NCBI GenBank assembly: GCA_027924585.1
Contig: BSBM01000186.1
Coordinates: forward strand, 1,426,001 to 1,490,000
Reading direction: 5' to 3'
DNA length: 64,000 nucleotides
Source: Larix kaempferi
Taxonomy: Eukaryota > Streptophyta > Pinopsida > Pinales > Pinaceae
Made by a program: the position numbers and the translations under genes. Below, piece after piece: positions 19,726 through 31,571 of this stretch (positions are counted from its first letter, which is position 1; each line of letters starts with the position of its first letter). The notes below the pieces were generated by a model that saw only the letters and a program-made list of their open reading frames with translations, had not been told where the DNA came from and did not search any database.

Positions 19726-20030
19726 TTGAAGCCTCAGTTGTGTAGGTGCGAGAATGGGTTCTAAGGCGAACAACATAGGGTGAAAACCCATACTGAAAGG
19801 CTTCAAAATGCCATGCACAAGGAAAATTCTATCCCCAGCATGTTTGGAATAGTAATCTCTCATGGATACAATGGCCTCTGCTGGCACTTGTGGGGTTTGA
19901 TCCTAGAAGGATCTATCATCATAAGAAGGAAGATCAAAGTATCCTGATTCTAAAGTGGATCTAAACCTAAGACAACTCTACCTTAAAAGAAAATGTAAGC
20001 TAAGTCAGATCTAATCTAAAAGGAATGTAT
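19726..20030. other. Unassigned sequence between Gyp-D and Tat-E
   Basis: No gene is recognised. Two minus-strand frames are fairly open (one stop each in about 100 codons), but they conflict with each other and one runs backwards through the Gyp-D protease, so neither is convincing. It may be the protease-RT linker of Gyp-D or an older insertion. It forms the 3' flank of Tat-E. Confidence 0.4.
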
Positions 20031-20676
20031 TGTTTGTGTGTAGGGTAACTTGGTTTGAGTCCCAATAAGTTATCTCATCAACTTGACAGAAATGTGAAAT
20101 TGAATCATTAACTCATTGCTTCAAAATACAATCAGGCAATCAAAATTACTGATAATAATTCAAAGATTAAGGATATCCAAGATTATCATGTTGTTCTTTT
20201 GTCAATTGAAAAATCAACATGAAATTAATAATTTATGTGAATGATTTGCAGAAATAGATAAAGATTTTAATTAAAGAAATTCAATTAAAACATAAATACA
20301 CAAAGATCATGAATTAAGACAAATTTGAATTCTACATCAATGCATTAATGATTGGCTACAAAAATTAGCAATATTAATTGATAATTAAGGTGAACAAATC
20401 AAACATCATCAAAGAAATTTGATAACTTACACAAAGAAGATTCCAAAAGAAACTAACTTTGATTCATTGGTCTACAAAAAATTACATGATCACAAGTGAA
20501 ACAACGTTTCTCTAGTCCTTCTATGGCGATTATCTCCCCCCCCTTCCCCATGAGTCTTATATCCCTTTAAATAATAATTGCAGAAATGGTTACAAAGGGT
20601 AGTTTTCCCATGAAAACTAGGATTTACAAAATCAGACTGTTCTAATATATCATCGTAGAAAATGGTCCATAATGCG
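20031..20676 (-). repeat. 3' LTR end of Tat-E, distal to the Tat-B insertion
   Basis: In the sense direction this holds a TATA-like TTTAAAGGGATATAAG (20561-20577), then a leader-like stretch, and it ends ACACAAACA at 20031. The flank ATACATTCC is not a primer site, which fits a 3' rather than 5' LTR. No coding sequence is seen. Confidence 0.5.
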
Positions 20677-21307
20677 TGTTAAGGATGAAATTGTTCTCTT
20701 TTTTATGTGTTTATTTTAGGATTGTTTGAACTTCATTTTCTTTTATTTGTCCATGATTTTGATTATTTTGTTTTCAATTTTTATTTATTTCTGATTGCTT
20801 TTAATTTTTTAGTTCAAAAACCTTTAAATGGCTTCTGTGTCATGATATCTATCTCAAAGTTTTCAATTATATATATTTAGCTTTATCATAAAGCTTTTAA
20901 CCAAGATCTAACCTTTACCCAAAGTGTATTTGTTAAATTGCCTATGTTAAAAGATTCTTGCAGCTCAAAGTTCAAAATAGACCCCTAATGCGCTACAGGA
21001 ATTTGATATGATGAAAGATCGTGGTTATTTATGCTGAATGGTGACTCGTTATGAGTTATGATAACTTGACATGTTGAGTTATGATCAATTAAGATACTAA
21101 AAGACACGTTGAATAATGATAATAGTTACAAGCTCTATTACATTTCATCATTGTAAGAGATGAGGGTTTGAAGTGCCACAAGTCAAATTTGGGGATCATG
21201 AAATGCAAAGCTGAAGACATCTGTAGCTGAACCCGGTTAGTTCCACATCTTTGAACATTTATAGCCTCTCGTTTAGAAACTTAGTTAATAAACTTGCAGT
21301 TATAAGA

Positions 21308-22420
21308 TGGGAAGAAGTGGCGAGATTAACAAGGTAGAACCGATGGACACGAAGTGGGCTGCGCAATTTCTGAAATGTGCAGACTTGTTTAAAGTAGCTA
21401 GATGGTTCAATTTCTTCGAGAAAGTTACTGGGTTTAATGAAGAAGTTTCGACTTAATTTGCAAAGAATTTGACTAACGATGTTATTAAGTTCAAAACCTT
21501 AATATTTCAACTCACGGAAGCCTTAATTTCTGAAGCTACTTGCATCGCCATGGATGGGGAATTGTGGTTCAAAAAAGTTCCTTTCAAGTTTGACCCAAAT
21601 CCTTTCTTTCTACTAGGTAACGAAACCCTAAATTGGAGCAATGGTGTTCATATAACAAATTTTCAACCAGAATGGAGGGAGGTGCTAGTCATTATACAAG
21701 CCTACGTTACATGTGAGGGCAGGTTCTCAATGGTTTTTAAATACCATATTAGGTTTTTTATGCATCTTAAATTCCACTGTAAAATAAATCTACCCTATTG
21801 TACAAAAGCATCCAAAAAATGTCAAATAAGGTGAAAGCGCATCCCGAGCATACAAGGCCGCATCCTGAGCATACAAGGCAATGCATATTTCATCATGGAC
21901 TTATAAAACTGATCATTCAAACAGTACTAGAAAAGGAAAAGAAGACCTAGGAATATTTTATATTTTGGTCTGGATTTATGGATGAACAGGATGAGCGAAT
22001 AAACAAGAATAGGTCCAAAAAGAAAGGTAAAAAGGGTAAGGAGGGAGTTTTGATACAAGAAATTTCTGAAAAGCCTCTGTTACAGGAAAAATCAAAAAGT
22101 CCCGAAAAGGAGGAACAGGTTAATATAGTCGAAGAAAAACAAGAACATTGTCAAGAAGAGAAAGAACACTATCAATAAGTTCAAGAAATAGAGAAAACAA
22201 TTAGTCTTACAGCTGAACAAGTTCAAAGTCTAGTCACACCAAAACAGAGTATAATTGAGAACCTAGTTTCACAGACTTCTGTAGAAGATACAAAGAATGA
22301 AAGTTTCCAGGCTATGGACTTAGAAGCAGATGCAAACCTCCTCATATAGTTAAGAGAATAAATTTAGAATTTTAGAACAAGATCAACTATGAACAATAAT
22401 ATGGAAAAGGGTTCAAGTCC
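21308..22420 (+). pseudogene. LTR ORF of Tat-B, 5' LTR copy, first part
   Basis: It starts ATGGGAAGAAGTGGC, aligned with Met at 42611 and with Tat-A 18341. It encodes the shared N-terminal domain (FNFFEKVTGFN, LWFKKVPFKFD, YVTCEGRFSMVFKYH). Breaks include TAA at about 21455, a frameshift near 21800, a small tandem duplication of the HPEHTR codons at 21840-21880, and stops after 22175. Tekay-C cuts it at 22420 and it resumes at 35796. Confidence 0.85.
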
Positions 22421-25400
22421 TGTAACATCCTGAATTTTGTACTAACTATTTTGTTGTTATATTGGGCCACGGCCCCAGCACCTATGTTTATTTTGAGTAT
22501 TGGGAATGAGCCCTAGCACCTATGATTTATTCTTTTATATGTATATCGACATATCGGGCATGGACGCTGACTAACTTCTTTATTTGAGTATATACTGGGC
22601 AAGAAGGCCCCAATGTTTAATGATGTTCTTCAACTTTGATAAGGGTACAAAACCTATTATACTGAGATGATCTTTTGTTACTTACTATGCAGAGCTATGA
22701 TTTTACATGATTTGACTTATGAGTGTGTTGAGCGTGGACTCAGAAACACACATGTAACCTACGCACTGGGAATAAGCCCCGATGTACCTAGAAGAATGTT
22801 TATGTACTGGGAGTAATCCCTGAGGTACATTGAGTGTTGGTCCTAAGCCCTGGAGCACTCCAAGCTTGATAAACGAATACCGGATCCGAGGCAACTTAAA
22901 TATTATAGATGTGCCTCACAACCAAATTCTAGCACTAGTGTTGAGAAGAGGCTCTGGAATTGCACTAGTGTAATGCCCATGTGAGAGTGTTGAGTTAAAA
23001 GGCTCTAAAGAGCACTCAGGGTTACTAAATCTCAAAGTGTTGAGTCGGAAGGACTCTGAATAGCACTTTTACTTTCATCACACTTATTTTATTTGATTAA
23101 ATGATTTATTTTTATCTATCATCAAGTACTGCGGAAACTACCGTGTTAAACGAGGGAATCCGACATGAAAGAGAGAGACTAGAGGTGCCTATCCAAGCCT
23201 ACCGAAAGACCGTCCAAAGAAGTGGACCTTAACCCTAATTTGTTAAACCAAAGTATCATACAAGATTACATATTAGTATTAAGAATTGTAATAAATAAGG
23301 ATGTGATTATTTATTTATAAAAGACATTCATTGCATATAGGTTATGCATAGTGGGATGCCACATTATGTAATAATATTAATAAAAGTATTCATATTTAGT
23401 GGACAACCATGATTGTAAATAATAGTAATAGTGTATTAATACCTAGGTTAGAATTACTATTATTATAATTATTGTTACCATAATTATTATGAAGAGCTTA
23501 AATAAAAAATCACTGATAGATTAAGCCATTGAAAAATTCTTAGTGCAAAAAAACTAAATACTTATTAAATAATATATTTTAAATATTATTTATTAATTTA
23601 AAGAAACAAATTATTGCAACAGTCATAATTAAAGAATACCCTACTTGAAGAGGGCAGATCCCAAGTTGGGGATTATCTATCTTTTCATTATCATTCTCTG
23701 ATGGTCATTAAAGGAAAAACTTATGCTCCAAGAAACTGAACCAGTAGTAACCTTTGGTCCTCTATCTCTTTTGCATGTTGGAATCCAGCTCGGGGGGATC
23801 CATACTGAACCAGGAATGGTTGTAGGATCATGGTTGGGAAGAACATGATAGTTCCAATGTTATCCAGCTAAAGGAAATCACCCTAACAGGTTAGCTAGAT
23901 ACAACAGGCTCTACATTAACCATTGTTGTGTGTGCAGGTCACTACAGGAAGGATTCAAGTGTCAAGCAGCTAGGTTTCCACAGGAAGGACCAAGTACTCA
24001 AGCAGCTAGGTATGGGGTATTTAATGTTTCAAATTTTCAGTTATAATAAAGTTAGGTTTCTACAATTAGAATAGATACTGCATTATTGCTCATTATCAAT
24101 ATTATCAATTTTGAGGTTCTGCCCAGAACCTAGTGGAGGGTCTAGCAGGGCTAGCCGAGCTAGCCTTTGCTAGACAACATACATTGTCTTCTAGGTTAGG
24201 GTTATTATAATTCCTTGTTCATAGATATATGTTTTATGTTTGAATTGTATTACCTATTAATAGGGCAGAGTTTCATCTACGACTGTTAGTTCTTTTTACA
24301 TTATTACCCTGTCTATATTGGAAACACTACCAAATAGAAATAAAAACCAGACAACGAAAATTTCAGCTGCACTAATCATTTATATTATCAAACATCTCTA
24401 CGATAGAAATCTTTAATCAAACTTTAAATGTATCAAGTATTACACAGAGATTCGTATTCCAAAACGTAGGTTCACATATCCAAACATAGATTCACATATA
24501 ATTCAATCGTCATCTGCATTTTAAATATGGGTGCCAATCCCAAAACCCTTATGGGCTTGCAATTCATGGATCGGATCCCATCCCCAATCAAAATGTGCTT
24601 CATATCAAACCAAATTTATTGAATACACAGTAACCTTAAACGTATTTCTACGTTAGTTAACCATTCGTCCTTGTAAACAGTAAAATAGAAATTCATAGGA
24701 GGAATCCGGAATTCAATGTTTAAAACTTACAGAAGTCAAACGCAAATCGATACCACAGGCAGACTTCAGCAACGACGATTTGTTTCCACTTTAAAAGTCT
24801 TAACCTCAAACTTAGAAAACTTACAAAGGTCACGACTACACACACGCAGGCTTAAAATTTCAACTAGAAAACTCTAATGGGAACGTCCCTAGTTCACGGT
24901 TCGAATCTCATAACCTAAGGATAGGCACCCATACTTTTCAAAACTGGTAAACCACAGGTTTGGGTATCAAACCCCTGGAATAGCTCATCTTGCCCAGGAT
25001 CATTCATGATAAAATTAGACTCTGGATAAGAGTATCACAGGTATCAACGAAATACAAATCTACCATTTATTAGCCCAATTGTCTAGCTATAGGATAATAC
25101 TGTAACAGTGCATACATTCTTACAAATTGTGCCATAGGAAAGAAATACGCAAGACAGAGCCAGGGTAGGTATCACATATAACATGGAATCCATTTATTTA
25201 TACAAGTGATTTTTCCATTAGAGTTTTTATACTGACAAAGGCATCATTCAAAAATATAGTAGCCAGGGTTCCTTCATACAGCCATTAAGCCTCATAGAAA
25301 TGAAAGCGCAGATGCCCTTTATTATTACAGTTCAAACATCGAAAAAAAAATGATACCCATGATTACATACAGGAAAGAAAAAAATATACACTTTCAGAAT

Positions 25401-26715
25401 CCCATATTCACACAAGTACAAATATAGAAATAGCAACCAAGGCCATTCCATTAAACCCTTCTACAAGCAGAGGGACCCTCAGAATTTTTCACCATCAAAA
25501 TATTAATTACAACGAGTCTTCATACATCGGGTCAAGCCAAAGGTGATCACCCCTGAGACTTCAAAAATCTAAGTGAGCCAAAGGCCTCATGAAGTCTCCC
25601 CGTCATAATTTACCAAAACCGAGAAAGGTAAGCCTGAAGGGTTAACAAAACCTGGGTCTTACCATTTCCAAACACCATGAGTAGTTCGTAAGGGATCTTT
25701 TCTAGTTCAATGCAGGGAGCCACTCCATACCTGTCAACGAGAACATATCCGAGGTTAGAACCTGAATAGTTGAAGGATTATGGAGTTAAAAATTGAGAAA
25801 ACTTCAGGGGTAACGAGAAGAGTAGTTACCTATAGATGGGTTCTGCTACTTCGAGACCATGCCAATCAATGATACCTTGGCCATGAGAATAGCTTAGGAC
25901 AGGTGTAGTTGCTCCACCAACAAGCTGAAGAATCTCCCTCTAAGCCAAGAGACAATCAAACTCATGACTTGACATCGTTGGGCAAACCCTTGCCAAAACC
26001 CTTCATCCAACTGGCCACAAACCACGTGACTGCCAAAGAGTGCATTTAATATAGCCAACTACCACGATAGGACACCATTGCGAATTGCAAATCATATCGT
26101 ATAGTTTTTGGGGTTCAAACATTTAGTTAAGTATCATAAAGGACAAAGACCTCAATCCTTACATATTTAGCACCAATGGTGTTTTTCTTCCACCTTGAGA
26201 ATTTCACATGATGAAACTATTCACAAAATAACCACGAGGGACACTTGCGAGGAAATTTCATATAAGTATGCAATAGCGGAATCGCTAAGTAAGACCACAG
26301 GTCTCAAACATTCACACCTTACCTCTCAGCGACTCCGCCAGGAGTGCTTAGATTAACCCCAAAGTTTCAGGGAAATTCAACTTCACTCATCAAGTTCATC
26401 AAACCTAAGGATTAACATTCAAACAATTGAGATTTTAAAACATACATTTAAAGTGCACAAGAAGCAAAATGACTGCTAGTATTATCTCATGACTACACTC
26501 TGCAATAATACTCAACATAATAACTTCCGCATTGACAAGCATGACCAATGAGAACTACGTTGTTAGAAATTCTCCCAAACACTTAGATACTGAATGCAAT
26601 ACTGATACCCTTTTTTAACAGCACTGAAGTTGTTTCATAAATTATAATTGGTGTTAGGCATATTTGCAAGGTGAAGGAATTTTTTTTTTATTCTATTATT
26701 TTTAGGGACATTACA
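22421..26715 (+). repeat. 5' LTR of Tekay-C (4295 bp)
   Basis: It begins TGTAACATCCTGAATTTTG, a start commonly seen in plant chromovirus LTRs, and ends GGGACATTACA. It diverges from the 3' LTR by several percent, rich in C/T and G/A differences. No coding sequence is visible: short frames here are not conserved between the two LTRs. Confidence 0.9.
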
Positions 26716-26717
26716 AG

Positions 26718-26729
26718 TGGTATCAGATC
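26718..26729 (+). other. Primer binding site (tRNA-iMet) of Tekay-C
   Basis: TGGTATCAGATC lies two bases after the LTR. It matches the usual initiator-Met site TGGTATCAGAGC except near its 3' end. Confidence 0.8.
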
Positions 26730-26900
26730 CCAGCTACAAAACTAAGTGACCTATTGGGCTCATTACAAACATTCAATGCAGATATTCAGTAAATAGAAAC
26801 ATGCATTTGTGAAATTGTTATTTTTATGAGAGGAGTAAACTAACAGATTTTTCTGTTCTTGACACTTATATAGCATTGCAGGTACAGTCATTGTCTAAAA

Positions 26901-28118
26901 ATGAATGTAGAACAGGGCAGTAGCATACATGAAAATTTGAACTCGCCACCACGAGAGCAAGAAATTGTGGTCGAACTCAACTCGGATTTAATGAAATCGA
27001 TGCAAAAACTACAGGAAGAATTCCAAAGTTTCAGAGATGAGAACATGCAAGAAAGAAGAGAGCAGCAAGTTATAAATGAAGCCTTACTCCAAATCTTAAC
27101 AGGGGCAAAGCCCCATGAATAGCCTACTCTCTTAGTCAACACTTTTAAGACAGGAAACTGCCACCCAAGGGAATCTTCCAGTCATAAGAGAGAAGAGCAG
27201 GAAGAACACTAGCCAGAATCAATGGAAGAGGAATGTAAGGACTCTTCCAACGATGATTGTTCAACACCTCCTTGCAAGAGAAGGACGAAGAGTGACGACA
27301 GTTTGCAAGGAGAATTCAGGAAGATAAGAGCCCCAACTTATGATGGAGAGATCAACTCTAGGCAAAAGGCTGAAGAGTGGCTACTAGGAATGAATAAATA
27401 CTTCAAGGTTCATAATTACTCTAGTGAACTGAAATCCCGACTAGCCATCTACAACATGAATGGTAAGGCTGCCTAATGGTGGCGGGACTTGAAGCACACC
27501 AAAGGACAAGAATTGAGAGACATAACCTGGCATACTTCCAGCAGAATATTCTAGGACAAATATATGTCTGAAAGATTCTTTGATAAGAAAACTAAAGAAT
27601 TTCATGAGTTGAAAATGGGCTCTCTGACAATGGAAGCATTCATAAACCGATTCCTGGACTTGCTGCACTATGTGCCATACATTAAAGACGAGAAGGTCAA
27701 AATTCAACAATTCTTGGGAGGGTTGCCACCAAACTTTAGAGAAAAGATAGAGTTTGACATGCCCAAAACCCTTGATGTGACCTTACATAAAGCAAGGTTG
27801 TGTTATGAACATGGAAAACCAAGGAATGACAACATCAACAGAAATAGAGATAGGTTCAGAACCTTCTCGGTCAACCGCAGACCGAGTTTTAGACCTCCAC
27901 CTTATCGGAAACATAACAACAGTTTTCCGCCCAATAGAGGCTTCAACCGACCTCAAGCATGACCAAGTGCACCCCCACCACCTGTGAAAAGGCCAGTTTT
28001 CAATAAAGGGACAAAAGCTATCCCACAAACTGTTTCTTGTTGGAAATGCCAAGGGCCACACTACTACAGAGACTGCCCCAGCAAAATAGATGGAGTTTTA
28101 CACAACGTCCAGGCATAA
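26901..28118 (+). pseudogene. Tekay-C gag
   Basis: Gag is in the same frame as pol. An N-terminal coiled-coil-like segment (MQKLQEEFQSFRDEN) is followed by a capsid core (IRAPTYDGE, AEEWLLGMNKYF, FINRFLDLLHYVP, FLGGLPPNFR), an Arg/Asn/Pro-rich linker and a CCHC knuckle CWKCQGPHYYRDC near 28040. Internal stops include TAG 27119, TAG at about 27208, TAA at about 27474, TAG at about 27553 and TGA 27960. The frame remains readable throughout. Confidence 0.9.
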
Positions 28119-30149
28119 CCTACTGTAGGAGACATGGAAAAGACACCAAGGATTTATGCCGCTCTCGATGGTCGACAGACAGATCACCAAGCCACCATGG
28201 TGGAAATAGAGGGTAAGATCTCTAACACTGCCATGTCAGTTTTAATAGATCTCGGCGCTTGCTGAAGCTATATCTCCCCTAAGTTAGTGGACAACTGTAA
28301 GTTGGACCGAGAACCTCACGAGAAACCGTGGCTAATACAACTGGCCATCGGCACCAAATGAAAGGTCTCCGAGTTAGTTAAGACCTGTGAAATAGACTTA
28401 AATGGGTTCCAAACTAGGATATATTTAAAAATTCTACCCCTAGGGTCGTATGATGCACTCATCGGCATGGATTGGTTAGAAAAACACCATGTCCTACTAG
28501 AATGCTTAAACAAACCCTCACTCTGCATGGATGACCAAGGGAATCAAAAGAAAATTCAGGGTATCCCTAAGAAAGTGTCGGTACGATAGATCTCCACCTT
28601 ACAAGTAAAGAAATGTATCAGAAAAGGTTGCAAACTCTTTGCCATCAATATCCAAAACATAGAAACTGATAGGGAACAAAAGATTGAGGACTTCCCAGTC
28701 CTCGTAGAATTGAAGGATGTATTTCCTGAAGAAATACCGGGATTACCAACCAAACGAGACTTAGACATTTCCATCGAGCTAAAACCCGGGTCAGTGCCAA
28801 CTTCCAAAGCCCTATACCACATGAGCACACCAGAATTGGTGGAGCTCAAGCTTCAGTTACAAGAGTTAATATATAAAGCATACATCCGACCTAGTGTGTC
28901 CCCTTGGGGCGCACCGATACTCTTCGTCAAGAAGAAAGACAAAATTATGCGGATGTGCATCGATTATCACTGACTCAACAAGATGACCATTAAGAACCAC
29001 TACCCACTCCCTAGGATCGATGACTTGTTTAAGCAATTCAGAAGGGCAAAGATCTTCTCAAAGATCGACTTGCAATCCAGTTACCATCAGGTGAGGATCC
29101 GTGATGAGGATATCAATAAAATTGCATTCCGAACCCGTTACGGCCACTGCGAGTTCGTAGTGATGCCCTTTGGGTTAACGAACACACCGACCAAATTTAT
29201 GTGCATGATCAACAGTATCTTTAGTAAATACCTCGATAAATTCATTCTAGTCTTTATTGACGACATTTTGATCTACTCCAAGAATGAAGTAGAACATGAG
29301 GAGCACCTCTGGATTGTTTTACAGATACTAAGGGAACACCAACATTACGCCAAGTTTAGTAATTGTGATTTCTACAAACCCCAGATTCAATACTTAGGAC
29401 ATATCATTTTCGAGAAGGGAATAGCCGTCGACCCCTAAAAGGTTAAAGCTATCGAAGAATGGCCCACACCTACTTGCATCTTTGATATAAGATCGTCATT
29501 CTTAGGATTAGCCAGCTACTACCGAAATTTCATTGGGAACTTTTCATGGATTGCATGTCCCATGACCACCTTGCAGAAAAAGGCAAACAAGTTTATGTGG
29601 ATGGATAAGTGCGAAGAAAGCTTTCAAAAGCTAAAGCAACTAATGATTAGTGCACCGATTCTGTGTATCGCGTATCCCAATGGGTACTTTGTCGTTTGCA
29701 CAGATACAAGCAAGGAAGGACTCGGGGGAGTCCTTATGCAAGATAATTGTTCCATATGCTATGAATCGAGGAAACTAAAAGAGCATGAGCAGAACTACCC
29801 TAATCATGACCTCGAACTAGCCGCCATCATCCATGCTCTGAAAATGTGGCGACATTATCTCATGAGAAAGAAATTCCTATTGATGACTGATAACATGAGC
29901 TTGAAATACCTTTTTAACCAACCCGACCTAAATGTTAGGCAGGTCAGGTGGTTAGCATCCCTTAGTGAATACCATTTTGAGCTAAAGCATATAAAAGGCA
30001 AGGAAAACAAGATTGCAGATGCCTTGATCCATCGAGCACATATGCTTTATGAGGTCACGGTGAGCCAAACCGACTTAGACTTACACTATAGATTTCGAAC
30101 GGCATGTAAGAGTGACCATTATTACACAAAAATCCTTGCAAAGATCTAG
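28119..30149 (+). pseudogene. Tekay-C protease, reverse transcriptase and RNase H
   Basis: Protease has DLGAC in place of the usual D-S/T-G-A, followed by TGA, and retains LIGMDWL. RT runs from [14 protein letters not shown], with [12 protein letters not shown], a VMPFGL motif and FIDD at about 29258. RNase H has CTDTSKEGLGGVL, then HDLELAAI and MTDNMSLKYL, so its acidic residues are kept. Stops occur at about 28260, 28359, 28587, 28971 and 29436. The last pol stops before integrase lie at 30147 and about 30168. All blocks share one frame. Confidence 0.92.
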
Positions 30150-31535
30150 GAAGACAGACTTTTCCAATAGCAAAAAGAATATAAGATAGACGAATCAGGA
30201 CTACTGTGGTCGAAAGACCGACTTTACATCCCAGAGAGTGGAGACATTAGATCAAACATTCTCACCGAATTTCACCAGAAACCCTATTCACGGCACCCCA
30301 GATATCAAAAGATGATATCGGCCATAAAGAAACATTACTTTTGGCTTAAGCTAAAAGCTAACATCGCAATGCTCATCGCAAAATGTCAGGAGTGCCAATT
30401 GGTCAAAGAAGAACACCAACACCCCTCCGAATTACTTCAACCGTTACCCATTCCGGAATGGAAATGGGAGGTAATAAGTATGGACTTCATCACGGGCTTA
30501 CCTAAGAGTAAGAAACTGAATGACATCATATTTGTAGTGGTAGACAAGCTGTCTAAAGTAGCCCACTTTATACCAGTGAAATCTACCCACAAAGCAGTTC
30601 ACATCGCGGAAATATTCTTAAAAGAGATCTTTCGATTGCACGGAATACCCAAAGCAATCATTTTCGATCAAGACACTAAGTTCACTAGTAACTTCTGGAG
30701 AGCATTGTTCTCCGGGTTGGAGACCTAGTTACAATTTAGTACTGCGTACCATCCCTAGACCGATGGACAAACAGAACAAGTAAACCAGATCCTCGAGGAC
30801 ATGTTGAGGATGTATGTCATGAACAAACCCACCAAGTGGGAAAATTATTTGCACCTCGCAGAGTTTGCATAGAACAACAGTTATCAAACCTTGGCCAAAA
30901 TGAGTCCTTTCGAAGTACTCTACGACAGGAAATGTCGGACCCCCATGACTTGGGACAGTCCAGTAGACAAACTTATGTTAGGACCCGACCTATTAAAGGA
31001 CTTGGAATAACTAGTCTCCAAGGTACAACTGAACTTAAAAGAAGCACAAGACCGCCAAAAGTGTTATGTGGGAAAGAAAAGAAAAGACAAAGATTACCAA
31101 GTCGGTGAACATGTGTTTCTAAAAATAAAGGAGAAACGAAGCTCATTAAGCTTGGGACGTTGCGGGAAACTAGCCCCAAGATTTTGTGGACCTTTTGAAA
31201 TACTAGCCAAGAAGGGCCCAGTAGCTTATGAGCTAGCCTTACCAGCTCATATAAAAGTTCGTAATGTTTTTCATGCTTCACTATTAAAGAAATATGTATA
31301 CAATAATAAACATGTTATTGATTGGTCATTATTATAGGTGGAGCCCAAAGGGGAGTTCATGCCATAACCACTCCACATTCTGGACAAGAGAGAGGTCCAG
31401 CTTAGGAGGAGGACCATTACTCAACTGAAAGTGCAATGGAGGCACTTTGGACCAGATGAGGCTACTTGGGAGAATGAGGCCACCATGAAAGAGGCATACC
31501 CCACCTTGTTTCATGACTTCATTCCTAGTCCCTAG
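30150..31535 (+). pseudogene. Tekay-C integrase and chromodomain
   Basis: The zinc-binding part is readable (EFHQKPYSRHP, CQECQ). The catalytic core has MDFITG, then FDQDTKF, then TDGQTEQVN, so the D, D and E positions survive. The invariant HPQTDGQ motif reads HP-stop-TDGQ at about 30756, a clear CAG to TAG change. The GPF-type module (CGPFEILAKKG) is followed by a chromodomain (RRRTITQLKVQWRHFG, then EATWENE), ending at TAG 31533-31535. Chromodomains of this type bind methylated histone tails and guide integration into heterochromatin. Confidence 0.92.
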
Positions 31536-31559
31536 AAACACCGAGACGGTGTTGTTCTA

Positions 31560-31571
31560 AGCGGGGAGGGA
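31560..31571 (+). other. Polypurine tract of Tekay-C
   Basis: AGCGGGGAGGGA lies immediately before the 3' LTR start TGTAATATCC at 31572. Confidence 0.85.

Noticed and set aside
19600-19960. Minus-strand open frames suggesting a host gene
   Set aside because: Two different frames are equally open, and one runs antisense through the clear Gyp-D protease motif LGVQW. No family is recognisable.
22703-22894. Conserved 63-codon minus-strand ORF, also at 31854-32045
   Set aside because: It is present twice only because it lies in both LTRs of Tekay-C. It is antisense to the element and has no domain signature.
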